NCBI GenBank assembly: GCA_023663505.1
Contig: JAMPHH010000026.1
Span: 1 to 36,938, forward strand
Length of the DNA stretch: 36,938 nucleotides
DNA from: Muribaculum sp.
GTDB lineage: Bacteria; Bacillota; Clostridia; Lachnospirales; Lachnospiraceae
Direction of reading: 5' to 3'
The position numbers were made by a program, and so were the translations under genes. The notes under the pieces are model-generated. The model searched no databases. It saw only the letters and a program-made list of their open reading frames with translations, and was not told the DNA's origin. Below are positions 15,619 through 25,195 of this stretch, one piece after another; the first letter of the stretch is position 1, and every line of letters begins with the position of its first letter.

Positions 15619-18600
15619 TTAAAGACCTTTATTCCACCACCACAGGAAGCCCTTCGCCCTGATTTGGAACTTGACAGTCTTTTCTCCGCCATAGTTGCCG
15701 ATTCCGCGGATCGTGACCAACGCGGTTCCTTTTTTGACATTGTTGCTGTAACGAACAATCTCAAACTGATCAGCATTCACCTTCTGACCTCCCGCCTTGA
15801 CAAGAATCTGAGCTTCGTCCGCCTTATTCAGCGTGATCGGACTGCCTGTATAAACCTGTGCAGGTATGGTGACCTTAGCCTTGGTAATATCGTAGGTCTT
15901 AATGCTGTACTCTCCTGTCAGTGGCGTGCCTGTATAATTGCCCTTGGGAGCAGCCGTCACACAGATCACCGTCCCGGAAGGGATAATATCGCTTTTATCC
16001 ACCGCAGTCCCCGCCGCGCGTGATGTTCCATCTGTCAGTGTTGTGTTGTTTTTGTAAGTATAGAGCAGGTTCTTGTCATAATCCGTTCCCGCCTTCAGCG
16101 CCTTCCCGTCCAAATCCGTTATCGTAACCTTTGTGGCATAAATGTTACTGCGGTTCTGATAAACCTTATCCGCTGCGCTCAGCGACAACCTGCTGATATC
16201 CTGCGCCGTGATACGATAGGTCAGGCTCGTCGGGTAAACGCCCGCAAAGTTTCCCTTACCCTTGACGGTGAGCGTGGGAAGCTTACTGCCGCTCCCGTCA
16301 TTCAGCGTCTTGTTGTTTTTGTAAGTCACTGTGTAATCTTTGCCTTCCTTTAAGGTCTGAACACTTCCGTCGCCCTGTCGGAAGGTGACAGTCAGCATCG
16401 GTCTGGCTCCTCCCTTGGCATACGGTACGGAATTCTCCTCCAACTTCACTTGAAAACGTCCGTCCTGATTTGCTGCAAGGCTGAATGCGCTGATTTTGAA
16501 GGTCTTCTTAAGGGTTCCGGTATATCCGCCCTTGCCGGTGAAGGTCACGGTGGCTGTACCCGCATTGACATTCTTCTGCCACTGTGCGCTGTAATCTTGA
16601 TCTTTGACCAAAGGAACAGCCGTTCCATTTAGCTTAACGGACAAGGAAAGCTGCGGCTCCTTTGCTGTTCCGTCATAAACAAAGCTTTGCAAACCTGTCA
16701 CGGACACCTTCTTCATCGCAATGCCTGTGATTTTAAAGGAGACACGCTTCGTCCCGCTGTAACCGTTTGCCTCGATTCCCTTAATGATAGCGTATGCGGT
16801 TCCCACCTTTTTGTTATTGCTGTACGTGACCGTGTAGTGAACGCCCTTTGTCAAGGTCTGACTTCCGTCCTTCACCGTCACCTCCGGCGTGACCGTGCCA
16901 TTCTTATTTTCCGTCTGATATAGCTGACTCGATATCTTGGAAACCTTGACCTTGGCAATGGATTTGACCGCTCCCGAGTCAGTCCTCGTATCCAGAACCA
17001 CAAGCTTGACCCGCCTGCTTCCCGTATAGTTCTTATTTCCGGTCAGCCTGATGTAATAGTTGCCCGGTTCCTGCACGGATGGAAGCTCCTCCGTCTCAGT
17101 TCCGCTATAATCCCCCTTGTGATAAGTAACCGTGTAATCCGTGCGATTCTTTAGCTTTTTCCCATTCCAATATAGCTCCGGTATAGGCTTCTGCGCCTTG
17201 GAGGTGTAAGTAATGGCTATATCATCTGCCTCAAACAGATTCTCCTCCGACTCCGATGCAATGTCAAGCTGCAGGATCTTGAAGGTCTTGGTATCCTTCC
17301 CCGTGTAGTTGCCCTTTCCGGTCACAGTGATCGCGGGAGCTGTACCTGCCGTGGAAGCGTCATTTGCCTGTGTATTGTTCTTGTAGGCAATAGTATAATC
17401 TGTCTTTTCGATCAACAGGGTCTTGCTGTCATAAACGCGAACCGACGGCTTGATAGCGCTTCCGGTATAGTCATAGGCTTCCTCCACGCCCGCAATCCAA
17501 AGTCCCGCGGGAATCACGCCATTCTGCGGCACATCTTGGGGAAGCACATCCCCTAAGTCCGGCTTGGAGGGGTTGTCGTCTCCGCCGGGGGTATCACCGC
17601 CGGGGGTGTCATCTCCACCCGGAGTATCGCCGCCATGGTTATCGTCTCCGCCGGGGGTGTCGTCCCCGTCATCCTTCTTTAGCACTTGGAATTTGACGGT
17701 CTTTTCTCCTGTAAATAGACCCGTTCCCCTCACAAGCAGCTCATATTCGCCGATTTCTATGGCATAATCCTCATAATATACATTATAATCCGTCCCTTGA
17801 TCAAGTGTCTGTCCGTTGTATTTGACAGTGACCTCCGGAAGATGACTGTCGCCGTCATAGACAATATCAGTAACCTCGACCTCCGTCTCCGAAATATCCG
17901 TGCGGGTCAGTCCCACACAGAAGATCTCAGGCGCGGCATAACTCTCCCTCATCTCGAACGCCACCTGCAGATTACCGCTGTCATCGGAAATCGCCTGCCC
18001 TATATAGAGCAAATTGTCCGAGGCAAAAGCCTGCTCTGCCGTTTTAGACTTCATGGCGTACACATTGTATATCTCGTTTGAGCGCAGCCCGCTGAATTCC
18101 GCCGTCTGAGAGGTGTTGTCGGAATCCGTGCTGTCTGATGTCCCCTCCGCAGCGTACAATTGCAGTGATGCCTCCGCCGATACGGAAAGCAGAGACTTCT
18201 CCTCAGGCAGGGGTTTGAGAATATCCGCATCGCCAAAGAAGTATTCTGTTTTGATCTCGGGGGCATCGGAATCGCCGGGGTAAGTATTTTTTGTCCATGT
18301 ATATACGCTGCCATTTTGCCCCGCAGCAATTCCATCACGATTTCTCTTATGCGTCATGGAATCACCTGCTGTCCTGCTTGACGCATAGGCACAGTCCTCA
18401 ACCGCCACATCCAAGGGTTCCCAGAAATAACCTTCGGTATCGTTATTACTCTTCCACCACTCCTGAAGCACACCGTTTGTCTGTATACAATATGAGACGC
18501 CATAGTTGCCAATCCCTAGTTCTACTTGTTCTACTTGCTCCAGCTTCTTTTCCGGTGTGTAGCAACTCGCTGTTCCGTCCAACCTTCCCCACATATATAA

Positions 18601-21600
18601 AGTTTTGTCCTTTGTAATTGCCGCACCGAAAGTCCCCTGAAGCGGAAAGTCAACCCACTCTATACATTCATCTGACAATATCTGCATCGGTTGGGGGCAT
18701 ATCGTTTCATTTCCATTCCCCGTCCAACCGTATTGGTTATACCCCCATAAATACAGTTTCCCGTCCTCGGTAACCGCCGCACAGGTGGCGTTCTCCATAC
18801 AAAAAAATTTCACATTCTGCACCGCCTCCACCTTCTGCGGTTCATTTATCGGCTCATTTGATGTCTCACCTGTTCCAAGCTGCCCATACACATTGCTTCC
18901 ATTCCACAAATACAGCTCACCGTCTTCGGTGACCGCCGCATAGCGAAAAGCCGCATTATGGGAATCATCTACACAAAACTGAGAAACCTTGGGTAGGACA
19001 AGCTGTTTAGAACTATACCCATATCCCCACATCCATAAAGAACCGTCCTGCCTAATATCCGCACATGTAACTCCATCCAAATAAACCTGTTGCACACTAT
19101 CCCCCAGAGCGCCCCAACCGTACTTCTCATAATCCGAAGGTAAAACGATACTATATTCAGAAGACTGTCCTGTCTGTCCGCTATAATTTCTTCCCCATAA
19201 GAACAATTTTCTTTTTGTCTTTGTAATTGCGGCGCATGTTCCGTTCGCCGCATAAACCTCCTCCACATCATCCATCATATATTGAGGCTCCTTGTATATG
19301 TATGCATCGTCCCCATACAACTTCCCCCACATATACAAGTCCCCGTCTTCCGTGATTGCGACAGCAATATTTCCATCATCTTCATAGGAAAACTCTTTTA
19401 TTTTTACCGATTTTGACGCTGTCCTTGACGGGAATTCCACCTTTTTAGGCGATGTCACCGCCGAATCGGCGCCATGTCCCAAAACATAGCTCCCACTTCC
19501 CCATGTATACAAAGCGCCATCCGCGGTAATCGCAGCACAGCCGTGTCCGTCAGGGCTAAACTGAAAATCCGTGACCTTATCCAGCACCTTGACCGGCATC
19601 TCCTGTGTCCTCTCCATCTTCTGTGTGCCGCTTATTTTTCCATTGCCAAGCCGTCCGTAACCACAATCACATCCCCACATATACAGACTTTTATCCTTGG
19701 TAAGCGCAGCATACGCAACATGCTCCGGTGGATACCAACCATTTCTGTTGACATAGCCTACCGTGTCTTGCGAAGCTGCCGCATACACCTTCTCCACAAA
19801 CGTCGAGTCAGACAAGGTCTTCGTTGCCGAAGTATCAATTCTAAGCGTGACCGCCCCCGTGCTGCCGGGCACCTCGGCTGATTGGGAATATCTGATTCCG
19901 TCCTTTTCCACATAGAGATTCTGTCTGCCCAGATTCAGCCTGAGTTTCACCTTGCCATCCTCACCGGTTGTCCCCTCGCTGACGCTGCTCTTCACAACAG
20001 CATCAGCCACCGGCTTCCCTGTAGAGTCCAGCACACAAACCTCCCCGTTGTATATCCAGTGTGGGCATTCGCCCCAGCCAAAATGCGGCGAATACTCTGG
20101 TGAGAAATAGGCTTTTATACCAACCGTCAAATCCTTGTCAACAAGTTCGATTTTATTTTCCTGCCCCACTGTCTTAAATTGTCCGGTAATTGTCAGATAT
20201 GGATTGAGCGTTACGGAAAAGCATACATTGCAGACATGCCGTTTAGTGGCAGTGTCAAATATCTTTTTATTGGCAGCCATGCTCAGCTTAATTCCAAAAT
20301 CGACTCCCACCGCCACGCTCAATATTTCTTCATGTATGAATTCAATTCTTGGCGAAATCACAAGCCCCAGCTTGACACTCGCCTCCACGCCCTTCGTCAC
20401 GGTGAATTCCGGGGATCTGCTGATGTTTTCTACCTTATTATCTTTTGCGATAACTCGGACGCCCACTGAGCCAGCGATACTGCCCTCGACATTGACGCTC
20501 ATCTTGAATTCCAGCTTCAGCTCCAGTTTACAGCCCACGTTGACTCCCGGGACATTCGTGGGCATTGTAGGATTGCCCAGTTCCCATCTCTTCTCCGCAG
20601 ACACTACTTCCGCCTCAAGCTTTATCTTTGCGCCATAGCTTATTTCCAACTCGGCTGTCTCAATCTTTGCTCGGGAATCCCGAAAGACCCTCATAGCAGC
20701 CACACCGCCTATATCCGACACGGAGATCGATATTCCTTCCTCGTCCGACTCGGGCTCCCAGTCCGGAAGGCTCCATTCTCTCTCACCCTCTTTATCCACT
20801 GTGGTACTGTGGGCATAGAGCTGCTTCCCCATGACGGTGCTTTCCGTGTCCGCAGCCGCGGCATAGGACTCTGTGCCGTATTCTCTGGGGTTGTCCGCTC
20901 CCACCTTGATAAACAGGATTATCTGCTCAAAGTCCGGGTCGGTTCCGGAGATCGTGAGTATGGTTTTCCCGTCCGTCTCGCTTGACTCCAGCGATACTAC
21001 CTTGCTGATGATCGCCTGATTATCAGTGTAATAATAAGCGAAAATATCCCCCGCCTGCAGCGATGTAAAGCTGTCATCGGGATTGCCAATCTTGTAAATC
21101 AGATTCTCCTCATCGCATTCCTCCACCGTGTTGACGGTCTCGTCCGCGCTACGTTGAATCACCTTTACCGAATCGCTGAACACCAAGAAGTTATTGTCTA
21201 TTTCCTCGTCAAGATTCAAAATCTGGTCGGAATCAAAATCCTCCGTGGTTTTGGCGTAGAATTCCTGCATTTTCTGCGTGTAATCCTCGGTTTCATACAC
21301 CTCACAGAACGGTCTGAAATTCTGTGTATCCGCCAGAAACGCCCTGACATAGAAGTATTCAGGAAGCGTTTCAGCCTCAATGGAGACAAGTGCCTCCGTA
21401 TCTCCTGCCAGTACATCTACGCTGCCTGTGGCGAGGAGCTTATCACCGCTCTCCTCATAAATACCCACGACCAAGGCGCCGTCCTCAACGGTCTGGAAAG
21501 AGACCGCCGCCGTCGTTCCGTTTATATACACGGCGCGGACAGCGCAGCCCGTATCGGCAGCCGCCTGCACGCTGCCGCCATCCGCTATGGCTTCCCCAAA

Positions 21601-21858
21601 GAGACGCCCCAGCGAATTGTCCGTGTGGACAGTGATGTCGCTGCCCTCCAGCACACCTGTCGGCTCAACTCCATCCGTGGTTCCACCGGAAAACCCGGAA
21701 TCCGGACTTTCTGAATCTTGATTTACTGAATCCTCATTTTCTGATATGTACGGCTCTGCTGCCATCGCTGTCAGATCAACGCTGCCCGTAAGCAATACAA
21801 CAACAAGAAACATACTTAATGCCTTTTTCCAAAAGCATTGTCTGATTGGTTTTTTCAT
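15619..21858 (-). CDS. Giant secreted RCC1-repeat / Ig-like repeat protein
   Basis: 2079 residues, predicted secreted. Signal peptide at 1-34 with cleavage near AMAAEP. An acidic low-complexity part (36-75) and mixed beta regions follow. Residues 380-600 form an unusual strand-rich stretch with a CNVC motif. Residues 606-675 resemble a carboxypeptidase-regulatory Ig fold. Residues 700-1215 hold about ten RCC1-type units, each with a core like AAITxDGxLYxWG, expected to form beta-propellers. A Thr-Pro-Gly-Gly-Asp-Asp linker lies at 1395-1432. Seven Ig-like repeats (1455-2072), with another at 1325-1392, carry the DYTVTYKNN and GNYTG signatures common in Clostridia surface proteins. There is no LPXTG, SLH or choline-binding anchor; it ends GFLWWWNKGL. 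AAAGGAG precedes the ATG. Function unknown; adhesion or matrix binding is a guess. Confidence 0.9.
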   Translation of the reverse strand: MKKPIRQCFWKKALSMFLVVVLLTGSVDLTAMAAEPYISENEDSVNQDSESPDSGFSGGTTDGVEPTGVLEGSDITVHTDNSLGRLFGEAIADGGSVQAAADTGCAVRAVYINGTTAAVSFQTVEDGALVVGIYEESGDKLLATGSVDVLAGDTEALVSIEAETLPEYFYVRAFLADTQNFRPFCEVYETEDYTQKMQEFYAKTTEDFDSDQILNLDEEIDNNFLVFSDSVKVIQRSADETVNTVEECDEENLIYKIGNPDDSFTSLQAGDIFAYYYTDNQAIISKVVSLESSETDGKTILTISGTDPDFEQIILFIKVGADNPREYGTESYAAAADTESTVMGKQLYAHSTTVDKEGEREWSLPDWEPESDEEGISISVSDIGGVAAMRVFRDSRAKIETAELEISYGAKIKLEAEVVSAEKRWELGNPTMPTNVPGVNVGCKLELKLEFKMSVNVEGSIAGSVGVRVIAKDNKVENISRSPEFTVTKGVEASVKLGLVISPRIEFIHEEILSVAVGVDFGIKLSMAANKKIFDTATKRHVCNVCFSVTLNPYLTITGQFKTVGQENKIELVDKDLTVGIKAYFSPEYSPHFGWGECPHWIYNGEVCVLDSTGKPVADAVVKSSVSEGTTGEDGKVKLRLNLGRQNLYVEKDGIRYSQSAEVPGSTGAVTLRIDTSATKTLSDSTFVEKVYAAASQDTVGYVNRNGWYPPEHVAYAALTKDKSLYMWGCDCGYGRLGNGKISGTQKMERTQEMPVKVLDKVTDFQFSPDGHGCAAITADGALYTWGSGSYVLGHGADSAVTSPKKVEFPSRTASKSVKIKEFSYEDDGNIAVAITEDGDLYMWGKLYGDDAYIYKEPQYMMDDVEEVYAANGTCAAITKTKRKLFLWGRNYSGQTGQSSEYSIVLPSDYEKYGWGALGDSVQQVYLDGVTCADIRQDGSLWMWGYGYSSKQLVLPKVSQFCVDDSHNAAFRYAAVTEDGELYLWNGSNVYGQLGTGETSNEPINEPQKVEAVQNVKFFCMENATCAAVTEDGKLYLWGYNQYGWTGNGNETICPQPMQILSDECIEWVDFPLQGTFGAAITKDKTLYMWGRLDGTASCYTPEKKLEQVEQVELGIGNYGVSYCIQTNGVLQEWWKSNNDTEGYFWEPLDVAVEDCAYASSRTAGDSMTHKRNRDGIAAGQNGSVYTWTKNTYPGDSDAPEIKTEYFFGDADILKPLPEEKSLLSVSAEASLQLYAAEGTSDSTDSDNTSQTAEFSGLRSNEIYNVYAMKSKTAEQAFASDNLLYIGQAISDDSGNLQVAFEMRESYAAPEIFCVGLTRTDISETEVEVTDIVYDGDSHLPEVTVKYNGQTLDQGTDYNVYYEDYAIEIGEYELLVRGTGLFTGEKTVKFQVLKKDDGDDTPGGDDNHGGDTPGGDDTPGGDTPGGDDNPSKPDLGDVLPQDVPQNGVIPAGLWIAGVEEAYDYTGSAIKPSVRVYDSKTLLIEKTDYTIAYKNNTQANDASTAGTAPAITVTGKGNYTGKDTKTFKILQLDIASESEENLFEADDIAITYTSKAQKPIPELYWNGKKLKNRTDYTVTYHKGDYSGTETEELPSVQEPGNYYIRLTGNKNYTGSRRVKLVVLDTRTDSGAVKSIAKVKVSKISSQLYQTENKNGTVTPEVTVKDGSQTLTKGVHYTVTYSNNKKVGTAYAIIKGIEANGYSGTKRVSFKITGIAMKKVSVTGLQSFVYDGTAKEPQLSLSVKLNGTAVPLVKDQDYSAQWQKNVNAGTATVTFTGKGGYTGTLKKTFKISAFSLAANQDGRFQVKLEENSVPYAKGGARPMLTVTFRQGDGSVQTLKEGKDYTVTYKNNKTLNDGSGSKLPTLTVKGKGNFAGVYPTSLTYRITAQDISRLSLSAADKVYQNRSNIYATKVTITDLDGKALKAGTDYDKNLLYTYKNNTTLTDGTSRAAGTAVDKSDIIPSGTVICVTAAPKGNYTGTPLTGEYSIKTYDITKAKVTIPAQVYTGSPITLNKADEAQILVKAGGQKVNADQFEIVRYSNNVKKGTALVTIRGIGNYGGEKTVKFQIRAKGFLWWWNKGL
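17563..17676 (-). repeat. Tandem Thr-Pro-Gly-Gly-Asp-Asp coding repeat
   Basis: A GC-rich short-period repeat inside the giant gene encodes a flexible acidic linker (residues 1395-1432). Near-identical codon blocks make it prone to slippage in copy number. Confidence 0.8.
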
Positions 21859-21893
21859 TTATGCACTCTCCTTTATCCAAACCTTTATGGTAC

Positions 21894-21922
21894 AAAAAAA
21901 GCTACTCGAGAAAAAATGTAGC
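21894..21922 (-). terminator. Weak terminator-like hairpin
   Basis: Minus strand: GCTAC/GTAGC (21918-21922/21901-21905) with a 12-base loop, then TTTTTTT. The stem is short. It lies between the antitoxin-like fragment and the giant gene and would end the former. Confidence 0.45.
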
Positions 21923-21960
21923 CCACTTTCTCATTGATTCTTCGACTCCATTTTCCTTCT

Positions 21961-22188
21961 TCAGTGCCTTTTAGTGGTTCCGGCTTTCCCTCTCCGGTAA
22001 ATGGTTCCCGCTGACTCAAATCCCATAGCCTCCAGTTCTTCCATGGTTTTCACCACCACTCGACCATCTTTCACCTGCTGATCCGCTTTTTGTAAAGCTT
22101 CCATATTGGAATCCGAATAAAAGGGATCCTGCGGGGCAGATATTTCAAACGGGATTTTGCGATCCCGCAAGGCTTTTACAGTAGTCAT
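21961..22188 (-). pseudogene. RelB/DinJ-type antitoxin fragment
   Basis: A 75-residue frame whose first part, RKIPFEISAPQDPFYSDSNM, resembles the C-terminal half of RelB/DinJ and similar antitoxins, which usually read IPFEI followed by DPFYSESN. The N-terminal ribbon-helix-helix needed for DNA binding is missing, and no toxin gene lies on either side. An upstream stop in the same frame blocks a longer product. It does have a GGAAAGGA box before the ATG, so a short protein may still be made. A 25-codon frame (22185-22262) overlaps its start by ATGA, but it lacks a well-spaced ribosome site. Likely a decayed antitoxin; a distinct small protein cannot be excluded. Confidence 0.5.
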
Positions 22189-22416
22189 GCTATCACTTCC
22201 TTTCCAGATTCATCATAACGCTGTTTGAAGCAAAATACAACAAAATCATTCAAATTGCACATTCCTTAATAACTATTTGAAAAATGAGAAAATTTATGCC
22301 ATATGGCAATTATCTGCGTCAGCTTGGAAACCTCGTAATTATATAAAGAACATAAAGTATTTTCCAGCCATTATAAACACTCACTCCGTAAACTCCATAA
22401 AATTTTGAAAAGACTG

Positions 22417-22445
22417 TTGAGAAAAACAGCTTTTAAGTATATACT
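22417..22445 (+). promoter_or_regulatory. Promoter of the Rpn-type gene
   Basis: -35 TTGAGA (22417-22422), 17-base spacer, -10 TATACT (22440-22445), 25 bases before the ATG. The rest of 22189-22416 is AT-rich and I see no gene in it. Confidence 0.6.
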
Positions 22446-22469
22446 ATTAACAAAGGAAAAGAGGACATA

Positions 22470-23459
22470 ATGGGAAAAATAGATACTATAACTAAGGAAT
22501 ATATGGAGAATCCGATAATTTTTGCGGATGCGTTCAATCAGTTTCTCTATCATGGGGATCAGAGAATTGACCCTGCTCGGTTGACAGAATTGGATACAAC
22601 GGGAATTGTGCTTCCGTATGGAGCAGATGGCGCAGGCGTGCCAGAACAGAGATACAGGGATGTGCTGAAACTTTTGCACGCCATGACAGATGGGAATGCA
22701 GCATACTGTGTTATGGGTATTGAAAATCAAACGGAAATTCATTATGCACTACCTGTCAAGAATGGTGTTTATGATTTTCTCCAATTGTCTCGTCAGGTCA
22801 GTGAGGCTTCCAAATCCCACAAAAAAGCCATGAAAGCAAAAGTGACAGGCACAGAATATCCAAATCAGACGCAAAAGGAAGAAAAGCCATCAAACGGAGA
22901 GTTTCTGAGTGGTTTTTGGAAAACAGACCGCCTGATACCTGTTATTACCCTTGTAATATATTTTGGATCGGATGACTGGGACGCGCCTCTTTCCCTGAAG
23001 GAAATGTATTCAAATACTGACAGCCTGCTCCTTGCACATGCGCCAGATTACCATGTGAATTTGATTGCGCCAAGAGAAATGTCAGACCAAGATATTGATA
23101 AATTTCATTCAAACCTGCGAGAAGTGATGCTATACATCAAGTATTCCAAGGATAAGAATAAGTTGGATAAAATCATGGCAGAGGACTTGAGCTTTCAAAG
23201 CGTGGAAAGGCAGGCTGCAGAAGTAATCAATATTGTTACAGGATCTAAGTTAAAATATCCCGAAGGGAAAGGAGATGTAAATATGTGCTTAGCGATTCAA
23301 CAGATGCGGGAAGAAAGTGAATTAGCCGGTCAGATTAAAGGCGCAGTAGAAACATACAAAGATTTAGAGGTATCATTGAGCGACACAATAAAACGGATTG
23401 CAGAAAGGTTTCACTTGTCCGAAAGCGAATCAAGCAAGACAGTAAAACAATATTGGTAA
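22470..23459 (+). CDS. Rpn-family (PD-(D/E)XK) recombination-promoting nuclease/putative transposase
   Basis: A 329-residue protein of the large Rpn/transposase_31-like group found in many Firmicutes. Relatives are DNA endonucleases that raise recombination, and some members act in phage defence. The nuclease core is visible as RYRDVLKLL (61-69) and MGIENQTEIHYALPVKNGVY (82-101), which supplies the acidic and Q residues of the PD-(D/E)XK site. The conserved ITLVIYFGSDDWDAPLSLKEM and YHVNLIAP blocks follow, then a charged helical C-terminus. AGAGGAC precedes the ATG at 22470. Base composition is richer in AT than the housekeeping genes around it, and it sits beside an antitoxin fragment, consistent with an acquired patch. 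Confidence 0.85.
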   Translation: MGKIDTITKEYMENPIIFADAFNQFLYHGDQRIDPARLTELDTTGIVLPYGADGAGVPEQRYRDVLKLLHAMTDGNAAYCVMGIENQTEIHYALPVKNGVYDFLQLSRQVSEASKSHKKAMKAKVTGTEYPNQTQKEEKPSNGEFLSGFWKTDRLIPVITLVIYFGSDDWDAPLSLKEMYSNTDSLLLAHAPDYHVNLIAPREMSDQDIDKFHSNLREVMLYIKYSKDKNKLDKIMAEDLSFQSVERQAAEVINIVTGSKLKYPEGKGDVNMCLAIQQMREESELAGQIKGAVETYKDLEVSLSDTIKRIAERFHLSESESSKTVKQYW

Positions 23460-23651
23460 AAAAGCGAACATCTCCCTTTGCGTCAACGTTTCTCAAGAGT
23501 TAAATCAGGATTTATTCTATCTTCCCTGCATCTTAAGTGACATTCACAGTTTTTAATAACGTATGTTGTGTTTTAAAATAACACATGTTTTTAATTCAGA
23601 ATCATCTGACCTTTCACCCTTTTCCGGAGCTTCCTGTTCGCCATCACTAAA

Positions 23652-23682
23652 GGCTCCGACCTGACATTCGTCGGTCGGAGCC
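23652..23682. terminator. Bidirectional terminator between Rpn gene and glyA
   Basis: Perfect 10-pair stem GGCTCCGACC/GGTCGGAGCC (23652-23661/23673-23682) with an 11-base loop. T-runs are short on both strands. It lies in the 306-base gap 23460-23765 between tail-to-tail genes. The rest of that gap is AT-rich and has an imperfect palindrome near 23560-23595; I see no gene there. Confidence 0.65.
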
Positions 23683-23742
23683 TTGTTAAATCGTGTTTTA
23701 TCCATTGATTTTATCGCATTTTAGAACAAGACACTATATATT

Positions 23743-23768
23743 TGATACCAATTAGCTGATACCAATTA
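23743..23768. repeat. Short direct repeat at the glyA stop codon
   Basis: TGATACCAATTA occurs twice (23743-23754 and 23757-23768) with a 2-base gap. The second copy contains the glyA stop codon. It looks like a small local duplication. Confidence 0.75.
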
Positions 23769-25004
23769 CAGCAGCGGGTATTTATCCGTGAGCGTCTGAA
23801 CGATTGCCCTCGCCTCGGGCACCTTCTCCTCGCCGCCCTTGATCACCATTGCAATAGCACCCGCTATTTTATCCATATCCTCCGTGTTCATACCTCTGGA
23901 GGTCACTGCCGGAGTGCCAAGGCGCACGCCGCTTGTCACGAAGGGAGACTGGGGATCGTTGGGTATAGTGTTCTTGTTGCAGGTGATATGTGCCTGATCC
24001 AGAAGCTTCTCCACCGCCTTGCCGGTGAGTCCGTAATTGGTCAGATCCACCAGCATCAAGTGATTGTCGGTGCCGCCGGACACGATCCTGATATCCCTGT
24101 CAAGCAGTCCCTTGCAGAGCGCCTGTGCATTGTCAACAATGCCCTTCTGATATACCTTGAAGTCATCTGACAAGGCTTCTTTAAAGCAGACCGCCTTCGC
24201 CGCGATCACGTGCATCAGGGGTCCGCCCTGAATACCGGGGAAGATCGCCTTGTTAAAGTTAAATTTATCAGCCGCCTCCTTGTTGCAGAGGATCAGACCA
24301 CCGCGGGGACCACGAAGGGTCTTGTGGGTCGTGGTAGTCACCACATCGGCATAGGGAATGGGACTGGGGTGCAGCCCTGCCGCCACCAGACCGGCGATAT
24401 GCGCCATATCCACCATGAGCACGGCGCCCACCTCGTCGGCAACCTCGCGGAATTTCTTGAAATCAATTGTGCGCGCATAGGCGGACGCACCCGCGATTAT
24501 CATCTTGGGCTTCGACTCTAACGCAATCTCCCGAAGCCTGTCATAATCGATAAATCCGTCATCATTTACGCCATAGGGCACAATATTAAAATATTTTCCG
24601 GACATATTCACCGGACTTCCATGTGTCAGATGCCCGCCGTGGTCCAGATTCATGCCCATGATCGTGTCGCCGGGCTTACACACCGCAAACTGCACCGCCA
24701 TATTAGCCTGCGCGCCGGAATGAGGCTGCACATTCGCGTAATCACAGCCAAAAAGCTCCTTCGCCCTGTCAATGGCGAGATTCTCCACCACATCCACACA
24801 GTCGCACCCGCCATAGTACCTCTTGCCGGGATACCCCTCCGCATACTTGTTGGTGAGGGGACTTCCCATGGCAGCCATCACCGCCTTGCTCACCCAGTTC
24901 TCAGAGGCAATCAGCTCAATATGGCTGTTCTGCCTCGCCTGCTCGTCCACGATCGCCTGCGCAATCTCGGGATCGACAAGCTTTACATCATCTAATGAAT
25001 ACAT
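23766..25004 (-). CDS. glyA: Serine hydroxymethyltransferase
   Basis: Converts serine and tetrahydrofolate to glycine and methylene-tetrahydrofolate, the one-carbon donor used by ThyA. The 412-residue PLP enzyme has IELIASENWVSKAV near the N-terminus, TNKYAEGYPGKRYYGGC (51-67), the cofactor strand MVDMAHIAGLVAAG (197-210) and the Schiff-base lysine K228 in TTTTHKTLRGPRGG. Length and motifs are standard. AGGAGGA lies just before the ATG at 25004. It is divergent from the malic enzyme gene and has its own promoter (25079-25107). No glycine riboswitch was recognised in the leader. Confidence 0.97.
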   Translation of the reverse strand: MYSLDDVKLVDPEIAQAIVDEQARQNSHIELIASENWVSKAVMAAMGSPLTNKYAEGYPGKRYYGGCDCVDVVENLAIDRAKELFGCDYANVQPHSGAQANMAVQFAVCKPGDTIMGMNLDHGGHLTHGSPVNMSGKYFNIVPYGVNDDGFIDYDRLREIALESKPKMIIAGASAYARTIDFKKFREVADEVGAVLMVDMAHIAGLVAAGLHPSPIPYADVVTTTTHKTLRGPRGGLILCNKEAADKFNFNKAIFPGIQGGPLMHVIAAKAVCFKEALSDDFKVYQKGIVDNAQALCKGLLDRDIRIVSGGTDNHLMLVDLTNYGLTGKAVEKLLDQAHITCNKNTIPNDPQSPFVTSGVRLGTPAVTSRGMNTEDMDKIAGAIAMVIKGGEEKVPEARAIVQTLTDKYPLL

Positions 25005-25078
25005 TTCTTATCCTCCTGTGATATATTAAATTATCATTTAACCAAAGCTTTGTTAATTCATGTCTCAAACATGGATTT

Positions 25079-25107
25079 ATTATACCACAGATTACCTGCT
25101 ATGAAAA
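25079..25107 (-). promoter_or_regulatory. Promoter of glyA
   Basis: Minus strand: -10 TATAAT (25079-25084) and -35 TTTTCA (25102-25107) with a 17-base spacer. Its -35 lies 8 bases from the -35 of the divergent malic enzyme promoter. Confidence 0.6.
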
Positions 25108-25115
25108 GAAAATAT

Positions 25116-25144
25116 TTGCAATCGACCTGTCTCTGGGCTATAAT
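25116..25144 (+). promoter_or_regulatory. Promoter of the malic enzyme gene
   Basis: -35 TTGCAA (25116-25121), 17-base spacer, -10 TATAAT (25139-25144), about 50 bases before the ATG. It is back-to-back with the glyA promoter. Confidence 0.8.
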
Positions 25145-25195
25145 AGAATGGCATTCTGACCTATATATCAAAAATCAGTCAAGAGAGGTATTCCA

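Noticed and set aside
22185..22262. 25-codon leader-like frame overlapping the antitoxin fragment by ATGA
   Set aside because: The overlap suggests coupling, but its only purine box touches the start codon and the peptide has no known relative.
21961..23459. A complete defence island
   Set aside because: Only one nuclease-type gene and one antitoxin fragment are present; no restriction, abortive infection or CRISPR genes accompany them.
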